From Neoarius graeffei (Eukaryota > Chordata > Actinopteri > Siluriformes > Ariidae): a stretch of DNA of 64,000 bases. A program made the position numbers and the translations under genes. Positions 53,933 through 63,845 of this stretch are shown piece by piece. The notes under the pieces are model-generated. The model was not told the DNA's origin. It saw nothing but the letters and a program-made list of their open reading frames with translations, and did not search any database. Positions within the stretch are counted from its first letter, which is position 1. Each line of letters opens with the position of its first letter. The DNA lies in assembly GCF_027579695.1 (NCBI RefSeq), contig NC_083572.1, positions 11,690,915-11,754,914 of the forward strand, in the 5' to 3' direction.

Positions 53933-54955
53933 CACTCTAAAAAATAAATGAACTTATTTACGCAAAAAAATTGTGGCAACAATTTCCACGTAATTTTCTT
54001 ATGTAAATCTTACGTTTGTTTTCCAAATATCCTTTACTATAATATTTTATGTAAAGCTTACGAATGTTTTTTACATACATTTTTCTAGCTTTCTGAATGT
54101 TAATGAATCCTTTAAAATTATGTTTTTTCTACTAATCTTTCCCTGTTCTCAAACCTAACATGCTTCAAATATTTTCAACATGAATTTATAATAACAATAC
54201 AGTAATGTAATAACATGACACGATGATTCGGTGACAGCTCTTGCTCTTTGGCTTCAATTCTCTCGATTCAGTCAGAGAACTTGAGTGCTGGGCCTAACGT
54301 TAGCTCATGCCAAATGCGCATGTCTACTCATCTCATCTCATTATCTCTAGCCGCTTTATCCTTCTACAGGGTCGCAGGCAAGCTGGAGCCTATCCCAGCT
54401 GACTACGGGCGAAAGGCGGGGTACACCCTGGACAAGTCGCCAGGTCATCACAGGGCTGACACATAGACACAGACAACCATTCACACTCACATTCACACCT
54501 ACGGTCAATTTAGAGTCACCAGTTAACCTAACCTGCATGTCTTTAGACTGTGGGGAAAACCGGAGCACCCGGAGGAAACCCACGCGGACACGGGGAGAAC
54601 ATGCAAACTCCACACAGAAAGGCCCTCGCCGGCCCCGGGGCTCGAACCCAGGACCTTCTTGCTGTGAGGCGACAGCGCTAACCACTACACCACCGTGCCG
54701 CCCCGCATGTCTACTGATTACATATAAATTTAGGATACATTTCACCGGATACTTAACATTCTGCATATAACTTGCAAGGAATTTAACGATAAATAACGTG
54801 TGTCATTCCAAGTATGTTTTACATAATAAAATTAGGCAACTGAGTGTAGTTTATGTAATATTATAGTGAAGCTGACAGAATGTTGTAATTTTATGTATAC
54901 TATACACATTTAACTATAGCTTATTTACAACACCCCAAAGTCATTTTTTACAGTG
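53933..54955. mobile_element. CACTA (EnSpm)-like MITE inside the LINE
   Basis: The ends CACTCTAAAAAAT and ATTTTTTACAGTG are imperfect inverted repeats starting CACT. TA flanks both sides (53931-53932 and 54956-54957). Removing it restores reading through GGKVYNW in the LINE frame. About 650 bp without its SINE. It has repeated TTACGTAAAT-like words inside. Confidence 0.6.
54329..54704 (-). mobile_element. tRNA-derived SINE inside the CACTA-like MITE
   Basis: 11-bp target duplication GCATGTCTACT at 54318-54328 and 54705-54715. Full length. Confidence 0.95.
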
Positions 54956-54957
54956 TA

Positions 54958-55237
54958 TACCTTACCACCTATTCCCATGGACTCTAACTTAATTAGCAGA
55001 CCCTCCTTCCAGAGCATGTCATAGGCTTTTTCTATGTCAAAGAATACTGCTATTACTATCTCCTTATTGGTCTGAGCCTTCCTAATGTCAGACTCTAAAC
55101 ACAGGACTGAATCCATTGTGTTACGGCCTTTACGGAAACCACTCTGATAGGGAGAGAAGAGTCCTTTACTTTCCATATGGTAGGTTATTCTTTGTGACTA
55201 TCCTCTCCATAACTTTGCCCAGTTGCCCAGAGAGGGA
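54958..55237 (-). pseudogene. LINE ORF2, RT fingers segment
   Basis: It encodes GQLGKVMERIV, then after a small frame change MESKGLFSPYQSGFRKGRNT and AVFFDIEKAYDMLWKEGLL, the FDxxKAYD palm motif A. It is in frame with the 53932 segment. The 5' end is lost at about 55237. Confidence 0.85.
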
Positions 55238-55614
55238 AGAGTAAGCAGGGTCGTAACTACCATTGAGGACACCGAGGTCATGTCCTCGGCATTTTTTTCC
55301 CACGGTATTTTTTTTTCACTCAGAAATGTGAAATTAATATATGATGAAAATCGTTCTGACTTTGATCGGTGGAAAATTCTAAATTCAGCTTGCATCCCCC
55401 TGTTCTCATTTGTTTGTCTAAAAATAAAGTCCACATAATCATTTTTAAACGAAGCTGAAATATCCGACATTGGAAACATTTCATATTAGGCAGCCTCGCG
55501 ATAGTCAGCTAAGCACCACGGGATATACAAGAGTTGAGAAGTGTTCTCATCAAGGTCCGACTCCGCAGCCAGTCAGTTTGTCAATTCGTCGTGGAATCTG
55601 AAAATTGACATAAG

Positions 55615-55746
55615 ATGAAGAATTCTACTACACTAAAACAAACCAAACTCAGCTTTGGAAAGTCAACAAGTGAGAGAAAAAGAAAGAGGGAAGAAGGGGA
55701 GTTAATTTTGCCAGTCACTGACAGTTATGTGCCGGAATGCTTATGA
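55615..55746 (+). pseudogene. hAT first-exon fragment, PIP-box-like start
   Basis: 43 codons: MKNSTTLKQTKLSFGKSTSE then RKRKREEGELILPV, then a stop. QTKLSF after a short leader and before a basic stretch is the arrangement seen on TTF/ZMYM-type hAT proteins. The remaining protein is missing. Confidence 0.4.
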
Positions 55747-56224
55747 TCATTAACAGTGCAATTTTAATTAGCATTTCGAGCAACAACACTCGAAGCCGCT
55801 TAGCTAGATAGGATTTTCGTTTTCCAGGCGGCACAAACTCTTTTATTCTCTCTCTCGATGTGATTTGGTGCGTTTCAGATCAGAAAAGGCTGGACAGTCG
55901 TGACCTGTTGTTTATGAAGTTATTGGTGCTGACGAGACTTGAGCTATTTTGCTAACTTACCAGACTATAGGCTAACGTGAACCCAAGACACTATTGTTTT
56001 GATCATTGGTTGTATTTTCGAACGGAAATGAAAACGGGTAGCAAACTTATTATGTTCACATTTTATTTACAACATGATGTACCACCTCAGACTGCTTTCT
56101 GTCAATCATGAGCAGCCCAGCCGCGTTCACAGCTCCTCCTCCAATCACCAGCTGGAGATGAGCCTCCTCTCGGGAAGTCTTGTCCCGCCCCTCTTATTGA
56201 CTCCCATCTCCCGTGAGGCTCAGG

Positions 56225-56935
56225 CCAAGTTTACATTAGACCGTATCTGTCTCATTTTCTTTGCGGATGCACTGTCCGTTTACATTAAAACGCCTGGAAA
56301 CGCCGGGAAACGGGAATCCGCCAGGGTCCACGTATTCAATCCAGATCGTGTCTGGTCCGGTGCTGTGTAAACATTGAGAATACGCGGATACGCTGTGCTG
56401 AGCTCTAGCTGGCGTCGTCATTGGACAACGTCACTGTGACATCCACCTTCCTGATTCACTGGCGTTGGTCATGTGACGAGACTGCTGAAAAACGGCGCGG
56501 ACTTCCGCCTTGTATCACCTTTCATTAAAGAGTATAAAAGTATGAAAATACTGCAAATACTGATGCAAATACTGCCCATTGTGTAGTTATGATTGTCTTT
56601 AGGCTTGCCATCCTTCCACTTGCAAGTGGTAAGTGACGCGCATGTCCGACATGCACTGAGATCACACACACAGCGGCTCAGTCCCGAATCACTGCTCGTG
56701 CACTCCACTCGCGCGCTCTGTGAGCTGCGCAGGGCCGGAGTGCGCACCCTCCAGAGGGCACTCGCTGTTCAGGGCGGAGTGATTTGGAGCGCAGGATGCC
56801 TGCGGAGCCGAGCGTATCCGTGTATTGGCGTTGCTGTGTGCACGCGAATCGTGTATTGGCGTTGCTGTGTGCACGCTAATCGTTTTAAAAACGTTAATCT
56901 GATGATCCGCTGATACGGTCTAATGTAAACCCCAC
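56225..56935. mobile_element. MITE with TTTACATTAGACCGTATC ends, copy 2 (inverted)
   Basis: It matches 40532-41199 in reverse orientation. The flanks CTCAGG and CTCAGT agree in five of six bases. It is longer because CGTGTATTGGCGTTGCTGTG and neighbours are duplicated at about 56816-56880. Confidence 0.87.
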
Positions 56936-57057
56936 CTCAGTCTCCGAATGTGGCGTAGTCAGTTTTGTCCAATAACCGTCTAGTATTTTGCTATTGAAAA
57001 GGGCATATATTTTTTAAAAAGCAATTGAAGTCCATTCAGGCTCGGCTAGATTGCGTT

Positions 57058-57215
57058 GTCACTCTCACTCACTCACTCACTCACTCACTCACTCACTCAA
57101 ACTCTCACTCACTCACTCTCACATACTCTCACTCCCACACACTCTCTCTCTCTCACTCACTCACTCACTCACCCACACTCACTCACTCACGCGCACGCAC
57201 ACACACACACACACA
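57058..57215. repeat. (CACT)n/(CA)n compound microsatellite
   Basis: CACT units with CTCTC variants followed by a CA run. The long frames through it (THSLTHS) are read-through of the repeat. Confidence 0.95.
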
Positions 57216-57419
57216 AAATACTTTTGTGATCGTGCAGTTTTGAAATTGTTCAAATAAACATGTTCACCTACATGTTCATCTTGTTGGGCTTGTGATTTTG
57301 ACTCGTTTCCAAAATGTATGTAAAGTCACCATATTAGGACATTTTTTTTGGCAAATAAGATGTATCGCAATGTTTGACCTCGGTATTTGAAAAATCCTGG
57401 TTACGGCCCTGAGAGTAAG

Positions 57420-57732
57420 TGCCCATTTTCAGTGAAAAATATACATTTATGTTCATGCTGGCCAAACAAATTTGAAGTCAGTATAATTTTAACTGTTACA
57501 AGTGATAATATTTGAAGTTATTTTGAACATATATCATACCATTAATTTATAGGATTTTTTCAAAGTCCGATGTCCATTGCAATGGACATCAGGAGTTGGC
57601 CGAGTTTAGCCAACACTCACATGTTTAGTGTCAGTATATAAAGAAACAAAACACCTGTAAGCTTTTCATAGGTAAATTAGGGTGTCACAGTTTATTTATT
57701 CATGATTATAAAATTTTAAATATCTATATATA
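57420..57732. other. Short palindrome and filler
   Basis: GATGTCCATTGCAATGGACATC is split by its own centre at about 57568-57589, a 22-bp perfect palindrome. It may belong to the end of the piggyBac-like element, but no TTAA pair was established. Confidence 0.4.
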
Positions 57733-57743
57733 TATTTTGTACA

Positions 57744-58120
57744 GGCGGCACGGTGGTGTAGTGGTTAGCGCTGTCGCCTCACAGCAAGAAGGTCCTGGGT
57801 TCGAGCCCCGGGGCCGGCGAGGGCCTTTCTGTGTGGAGTTTGCATGTTCTCCCCGTGTCCGCGTGGGTTTCCTCCGGGTGCTCCGGTTTCCCCCACAGTC
57901 CAAAGACATGCAGGTTAGGTTAACTGGTGACTCTAAATTGACCGTAGGTGTGAATGTGAGTGTGAATGGTTGTCTGTGTCTATGTGTCAGCCCTGTGATG
58001 ACCTGGCGACTTGTCCAGGGTGTACCCCGCCTTTCGCCCGTAGTCAGCTGGGATAGGCTCCAGTTTGCCTGCGACCCTGTAGAAGGATAAAGCGGCTAGA
58101 GATAATGAGATGAGATGAGA
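57744..58120 (+). mobile_element. tRNA-derived SINE, full length
   Basis: 11-bp target duplication TATTTTGTACA at 57733-57743 and 58121-58131. Head and tail are complete. Confidence 0.95.
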
Positions 58121-58146
58121 TATTTTGTACATAATGTTCTTGTAGA

Positions 58147-59233
58147 GTATAAAGTCGAAGACTTCCTTGAATGTCTTGTGAATGGAGAGTTATCTGAACT
58201 TGACTCCTTGAATTCAGGAAATGAGGAGGATGAAACCAGGATTGAAATAGGTGGTAAGTTTAGAAATTAGAAAATTTTAATTCTTAGTATGTGGGGTTTT
58301 TTTTAAATCAATTTAATGTCTGATACGCAAGATATAAATGGAGTGCGGAGTGAGAATACATAAAATGAGTTAAAATGTGATTGTTTTGTTATTAGATTTA
58401 GAGAGGGACAGTGGAGAGGTTACATGCATGCCAGAAGAACTTGATGTGGCAGATGAGATTGAGATTGAGGAGACAGGCAGTGTAGTAACAGAGAAGGACA
58501 GGAGGAAGACAGAGGAGGACAGGAGGAGATGACAGTAACCGGGAAGGAAGAAATCAAGTGGCGTCACAGGCCGTGCACTACAGTCATGGACACTTCCTTT
58601 GAGAGTCCTCCAATTCATGAGGATCATCCCATGAGACCCTATGAATACTTCAAACAGTATATACCAGATGAGATCTTCAATTTGATGGCTGACAACACAA
58701 ATGTTTATGCCATGCAAAATGGCACACTAAGTTTCAAACCGACAAGTTCAGGAGAGATCAGAACCCTAATTTTGACCTAAGAAATTCGGTCAAAAAAGTG
58801 GACCCTGAGAATGATTACACATGCTTTTGACATGGTTGTGGTCAGTAGTTGGCTGGAGTACAGGCTGGATGCCAAGAGGGCCAATATCCAGACCAAAGAC
58901 ATCCAGGATCTCCTCCACTTCAAGATGAATGTGGCCCAGTGTCTGGTGAGAGTCCATAAAACAGTGGCAGCAAAACGTGGAAGACCCAGTATGTCTCCAG
59001 AACCGTGTGTCCCCCACAGACCAGTTCAGAGACCAGTTCAGGATGTAAGGCCTATACCTGAAGTGCAGTATGACATGGTTGACCACATGCCAAATTATGA
59101 TGAGAAGAAAGAGGCTACCAGATGCAAGATGCCATACTGTACAGGAAAAACACACGTCTTCTGTGACAAGTGCAACATCCACTTGTGCTTTGTGCCACAC
59201 CGAAACTGCTTCAAGGCTGCTCATCGAAAATGA
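58147..59233 (+). pseudogene. piggyBac-like transposase remnant, catalytic core deleted
   Basis: A first piece (58147-58253) reads EYKVEDFLECLVNGELSELD and ends at GGTAAGT. TTGTTATTAG before 58395 looks like the acceptor of the next exon, which reads DLERDSGEVTCMPEELDVAD and is acidic. After stops the frame resumes as RPYEYFKQYIPDEIFNLMAD (N-terminal domain) at about 58640. It then jumps near 58790 to the C-terminal end: VSSWLEYRLDAKR, a linker, and a cysteine-rich tail RCKMPYCTGKTHVFCDKCNI followed by HLCFVPHRNCF. The tail is the piggyBac C-terminal zinc domain. The DDD core between them is missing. Confidence 0.8.
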
Positions 59234-59239
59234 AGATAC

Positions 59240-60199
59240 ATGAAAACATCCACAAGCTAATGTCGTCTTAAGTTCAAGTTCCAGTTCCATTCCAAGTAAA
59301 TGTGTTATCAGTTCATTAGCCTACTGTATGGTTATGTGTTGGAAGTACTGAAGGAAAGGATTTTTTCAGGTAATCTTAACTACAGTCATACATCTATTGT
59401 GTTCATGTGCATGGTCAGATTGCCTCATTTCTTCCTCTTCTTGCAGGCTCCTGTTCCCTATCCACACTGTGATACACCTATCAAATTCATGTACATGTTC
59501 AGTACACAGACTGTACACATACTCAAAGCCATGCAAACATCAAGTTCCAGATGTTTAGGTCATACCTGATTTGATGCCCGGGGTGTTTTGTTGATATGGT
59601 GCGAGGCTAGACCCACTCGTAGGCAAAAATATTTTTGGCCGCTAGGCGGGTGGGTCTAGTTTACTAGGCTACACCTCCACTTGTTTTTTACACCTTTATC
59701 GATGGCAGACACATCAGTGCCTTCTTTCATGTAAAGCGCATCCATGCTGCCGAAACCGAAAGCAGAATGACATGCTCCTTTTTGCTCGACGTCAATATAG
59801 AAAAAAGTTTGGATCTTCGCTTAAATTAAAATTAAAATTTGACCTTACTTTGTGTTGAATACGACTTCAAAAACAATTCAAGATTTTATTAAGAGAAATA
59901 TTGTGGCCAACACGAGTGTTAAGTTACCTAAAAGATCGCGTGAAGTTGGCTGCTATCTACTTTGCGTTCGTTCTCATTTTCCTCCATCATTCCATCGGCC
60001 AGAAACAGATGTTTTGACGTAATTTAACTTAGTAGGCTATGATTATTATTTAACCGTAGTCTTCTAGACATTTTGACTGTTTGGGGCATTGAACGCTGGT
60101 GTATGATTTTCAGGGAATAAAGTTTAGCGCATGTCGGAACATCATTGCGCTCGCAGCCTCCAACTCCTCAAACGTCCTTTAAATTGTGATATAACGTTG
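59240..60199. other. No gene seen; hairpin at 59605-59662
   Basis: CTAGACCCAC near 59608 and GTGGGTCTAG near 59651 form an inverted repeat around a short loop and look like the end of some MITE. No partner end was found. Confidence 0.4.
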
Positions 60200-60767
60200 G
60201 CTATAAGTAGGGTGACCAGATTTCCCTAGTCTGAAACCGGGACACTTTTGCGCGCGACCATGCTCGTGCACGCACACCTTTTTTTTTTTTTACGTAAACG
60301 TGACACTCCGAGAGGTGCTCTTATCATTTTGTTGAAGCTCACATTTATCAACATCTCACATGAAATAAAACAAACAGGCATTTTGTTATCTAGTAGCATA
60401 GTGGTATACAGATCAGTTAAATTATGGTCAGACAACAGATTTTGTAATGGCTGAGAATAGGCCAGGCTATGTCCATAGGCCAAATTTAAACTGATTTATT
60501 TCACCTGTTTGTGAGAACACCAAGAAGAATGCATATGCACATGTAGGCTATATCTCTAAAATTGTATGCACTATAGCATGAACTTAAAAAGTAGATATGT
60601 GACCTCAACATAGCCTAGGTCAGAATCAACCTTACTAACCATTCCCCACAACTGAATGAATAAAGCAAGAAGATGTGTACAAAAGTGAACACTTTAATGG
60701 AAGGTGCAACAAGCTGTTCAACACAGCAATATGGCCAAACTGTCAGAATGGTATGTTAAACAGAATC

Positions 60768-61305
60768 CTTTTTTTTATTCACCTTGTTATCCCGAGATAA
60801 CGACATAATTAATTCAGGATCTCGAGAAAACAACACAACTAATTCGAGATCTCGAGAAAACAAAACCGTTATTCCGAGATCTCGAGAAAACAAAACAATT
60901 ATTTCATGATCTCGAGTAAACAGCTGAGAAATGGTTCATTCAGGTGCACCAAGAGACTTGTGATATGCTGACTTTGGGGCTATTTCTCATTCTGTATAGA
61001 CGCAACTTTGGTCATTAGAATGTCTGGAATAATCGATCACCTAATAAGGCAATATTTTGATCAGGGGTTGACACAGGGAGAGATTGCATTAAGTCTTGTA
61101 ATAAGGGATAATTTCAAAATTAGTCCGCGGCACCTCCGCAGAAGACTGGCCCGGCTTCGTCTCTACCGACGGAGATACAGTGATCCAGCTGAGATCATGA
61201 AATAATTGTTTTGTTTTCTCGAGATCTCGAATTAGTTGTGTTGTTTTCTCGAGATCCTGAATTAATTATGTCGTTATCTCGGGATAACAAGGTGAATAAA
61301 AAAAG
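60768..61305 (+). mobile_element. Short transposon with about 100-bp near-perfect TIRs
   Basis: The left end TTATTCACCTTGTTATCCCG and onward is mirrored almost exactly at the right through GATAACAAGGTGAATAA. The TIRs contain three CTCGAGAAAACAA-type repeats. Copy A of the host hAT lacks it, so the boundaries are confirmed to within a few bases. No clear target duplication is seen. It encodes only the short frame at 61020. Confidence 0.8.
61008..61205 (+). CDS. Short helix-turn-helix-like frame in the long-TIR element
   Basis: 65 codons, MVIRMSGIIDHLIRQYFDQG then LTQGEIALSLVIRDNFKISP and RHLRRRLARLRLYRRRYSDP. The two helix-rich halves and the basic C-terminus look like an N-terminal DNA-binding part. 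It resembles the start of teleost proteins whose next domain is an integrase-type core (Ginger/KRBA2-like), by memory only. It stops inside the right TIR, so it is a deleted derivative. Confidence 0.4.
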   Translation: MVIRMSGIIDHLIRQYFDQGLTQGEIALSLVIRDNFKISPRHLRRRLARLRLYRRRYSDPAEIMK

Positions 61306-61461
61306 ATTATATGAAGGGCCTCTCGCGGCTTCCGTAAATATACACTCAAACAAAACAGCAGTAAAGGAGGAGAGGGGCGACAGCCCGAGGAAAGCCCCCA
61401 CAGGAGCACACAGCATTTGCAGCATAGGCTACCCGACTCAGTACAAGAACAAAACACTTAC

Positions 61462-61561
61462 AGTGTGTGCAGTAGGCTTCGTGCGCATTGTTCTGCACCT
61501 CTCGGAGGAAGGGGTAGGTGCCCTGTAAATCTTTGGAAAAGGTACATTTTCTTTTCGGCAT
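61462..61561 (-). pseudogene. hAT first-exon remnant, BED-type start, copy B
   Basis: The exon is nearly identical to 12588-12687 and ends at the same GTAAGT donor. Its conservation reflects recent spread of the two elements rather than a shown function. Confidence 0.6.
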
Positions 61562-61924
61562 AATTGCTGCGGCATTACTGCTGCTAGCTGCTAGACAAAG
61601 AACATTCGCTCCAGTTAATGTTTATTTTATTGTTGCATGGCAACCCGTTCTGTTGTCTGGAATAATGTGTCTAAATAAACACCCATGCCACAGGGCCAGG
61701 GGGCAGTAACCAGGAAAGTTTGCGATTCCTGTCAATTCATCAAAATAGTAAATGCAGACATTTCTCCGCTAATGATTCCCACGCTGCTCAGTCGCAAACG
61801 TCGCGAGTGGCGAAAACCAGGACATATCCGTGTCCCGACAGACTTTTGTCGGGACTCGGGACACACAACCCCAAATCGGGACTGTCCCGGTAAAACCGGG
61901 ACGTCTGGTCACTCTAGCTATAAG

Positions 61925-62465
61925 GCACGGTTCTAACATACCTTACACATTGGCCTAACGAAAATAATAATTGTCTGCTGATTTGTTAGCTATAAATTTA
62001 GGTCTAATTACTTCTGACAGTCTGCAAGCATTGCACCGTCGGGTCTTCAAGTCTGGCTGAAGCAGAGGAGCGGGCTTTCCGGGGTTTATTTTTTCAGTTT
62101 TTTTTTAACATGCTCCATTTCTATATGTCCAGGTTTGAACTAAGTCATTTTGGCAAGATTTAATTTAATACAAAACAGAAATGGTCAGACACAAGCACAC
62201 CAAGCACATGGGAATGTATTTTGCCAATTTTGACAGCGCATGTTTTTTTAATGCCGCACCGTAGACAGCGAACGTTTAAACATGATCAAACATAGGAAAT
62301 GAACGACACAAAGCATGGCTCAAAAACAAAAAAGTTAAATAAACCCTGCTGATAGTTGATGGTGTTGCAACACATCAGTGTTATAACCCAATCTCTACCC
62401 AACCACCCGTCATTTTAATTCTTTTTGTAGAGGCTCGTTCGTAGTGAGACCTTGAGGAAAGTGCT
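61925..62465. other. No gene seen
   Basis: AT-rich filler without recognisable motif. Confidence 0.45.
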
Positions 62466-62658
62466 ATTGAGGTATTTCACCTGACGTCACAGGGTCACGT
62501 GACGCCCCGGTGTCCGCCATTTTGGACGGCAAGCTAGCTAATGTCAACATCATAGTACCTAGTATGTTGCTGTAGCAACGTTTACATTCAGTCATTTGGA
62601 TGACTGTTAAAACCTTTCAGTCTCAAGTTTTTCCTTTACTGTATTTACTAGTTTACTG

Positions 62659-63128
62659 AGCCAGCCAGCCCCGGAGCGCTAGCTAGCGCCGGCCAGCCCC
62701 GGAGCGCTAGCTAGCGCCGGCCAGCCCCGGAGCGCTAGCTAGCCCCGGCCAGCCCCGGAGCGCTAGCTAGCGCCGGCCAGCCCCGGAGCGCTAGCTAGCG
62801 CCGGCCAGCCCCGGAGCGCTAGCTAGCCCCGGCCAGCCCCGGAGCGCTAGCTAGCCCCGGCCAGCCCCGGAGCGCTAGCCAGCCCCGGCCAGCCCCGGAG
62901 TGCTAGCCAGCGCTAGCCAGCTCCAGAGCGCTAGCTAGCCCCGGCCAGCCCAGGAGCGCTAGCTAGCCCCGGCCAGCCCCGGAGTGCTAGCCAGCCCCGG
63001 AGCGCTAGCCAGCGCTAGCCAGCTCCGGAGCGCTAGCTAGCCTCGGCCAGCCCCGGAGCGCTAGCTAGCCCCGGCCAGCCCCGGAGCGCTAGCTAGCTAG
63101 CCCGCCCTGGCCAGCCCCGGAGCGTGCT
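62659..63128. repeat. 28-bp-unit minisatellite
   Basis: The unit is CCCCGGAGCGCTAGCTAGCG followed by CCGGCCAG, about 16 copies, with C/G variants and some units shortened to GCGCTAGCCAG. It is rich in GCTAGC and AGCGCT palindromes. There is no similarity to the 34-bp unit of copy 1. Confidence 0.96.
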
Positions 63129-63264
63129 CAGTAAACTAGTAAATACAGTAAAGGAAAAACTTATAACGGGCCATGTCTCAACAGACTAAGAAGTTATTTC
63201 AATGACATTTAATAACATTTTGTTTATCCTGAGGACCGAAAGTAAATGAAAATGTGAACAAATC

Positions 63265-63480
63265 TTAGCTGTCAGTGAACAATCCTGGTGGAAGCAGGTA
63301 AACGTCGTTCTCTAAGCCTGCTAACCTCAATTTTTGCAAATACCTCTCCCTCTGCTCACCCTGTAAATGCCCTACGTTGCTGGATAGTGAAGGTGTTTTC
63401 TGCATCTCGCTCCTTTTTCTTTTATGTTTTTCGTTTGTCGCCTTCCTCGCATTCAAACTGATTCGAGCCGTGCCGTCCAA
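63265..63480 (-). pseudogene. ISL2EU-type partner protein fragment, copy 2
   Basis: It matches copy 1 from ARISLNARKATNEKHKRKRS to LLPPGLFTD, then ends where copy 1 continues. About 290 bp are deleted relative to copy 1. Confidence 0.55.
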
Positions 63481-63746
63481 AATGGCAGCATCACATGACT
63501 TGGTCACGTGAGTGAAATACCTCAATAGAGTCTCTGACCCAAAGTAACTGTTTCCACTCTCAATGTCCATGTGCCTTGTAATAAATCCACTTGAAACGTC
63601 TTGAAAGTTGAACTTTAATCCTCGTTTTAACAATTACAAAGGTTCTAAGATGCAGAGAGTCAGGTAAGAAAAACTGTTCGCTTCCACGGCTTCTCGAGAT
63701 CTACCCTGAGAAGCGCGAGACCGTTCTTATGTCGCTGAATGAATTC

Positions 63747-63845
63747 TAATTCTAATTCTTGAGAAGCGTGAGACAGTTCTAATTCTTCACATATGAATTC
63801 TAATTCTAATTCTAATGCTTCTAATTCTAATTCTAATTCTTCTAA
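63747..63845. repeat. (AATTCT)n repeat, interrupted
   Basis: Hexanucleotide runs of ATTCTA broken by a GAGAAGCGTGAGAC block that occurs twice (near 63709 and 63762). Confidence 0.85.

Larger units (their letters stand above)
48747..55237 (-). mobile_element. LINE with RT and RNase H (I/Nimb-like), cut by three insertions
   Basis: LINE segments are 55237-54958, 53932-52209, 50538-50410 and 48795-48747, read on the minus strand. Each gap is a transposon with its own duplication: a CACTA-like MITE, a hAT and a Tc1. The 3' end has AATAAA and a nine-base A tail (48747-48755). The 5' end is truncated at or near 55237, where another hAT begins. RT followed by RNase H suggests the I group. Confidence 0.85.
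55246..57411 (+). mobile_element. hAT-type element (CAGGGYCGTAAC ends) with a MITE inside
   Basis: A perfect 8-bp duplication AGAGTAAG lies at 55238-55245 and 57412-57419. The ends CAGGGTCGTAACTACCA and TGGTTACGGCCCTG are imperfect inverted repeats. GAGGACACCGAGGTCA and TGACCTCGGTATTT blocks mirror each other inside. It carries a short N-terminal frame (55615), a MITE and a microsatellite. Confidence 0.87.
60208..61916 (-). mobile_element. hAT-type element, copy B (TAGGGTGACCAGA ends)
   Basis: It is the reverse-oriented counterpart of 12233-13396. The 8-bp target duplication GCTATAAG is perfect (60200-60207 and 61917-61924). The end TAGGGTGACCAGA pairs with TCTGGTCACTCTA. It contains an extra insertion at 60768-61305. 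Confidence 0.87.
62468..63524. mobile_element. ISL2EU-like element with apical minisatellite, copy 2
   Basis: The ends match copy 1 at 36296 (TGAGGTATTTCACCTGACGT; GTGAAATACCTCA). AT flanks it (62466-62467 and 63525-63526). The stem AAGTTTTTCCTTTACTGTAT... (62625-62658) pairs with 63129-63162. Between them lies a 28-bp-unit array unrelated to the array of copy 1. The right arm is shorter than in copy 1. Confidence 0.75.

Noticed and set aside
57025-57257. Ser/His/Thr-rich frames
   Set aside because: They are translations of the CACT microsatellite.
4505-58090. Recurrent open frames such as [15 protein letters not shown] and [17 protein letters not shown]
   Set aside because: They are read-through of the SINE core on either strand and recur only with the SINE.
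2289-58120. tRNA genes at the SINE heads
   Set aside because: A- and B-box-like sequences are present, but each is joined to the same SINE body with target duplications. No independent cloverleaf is supported.
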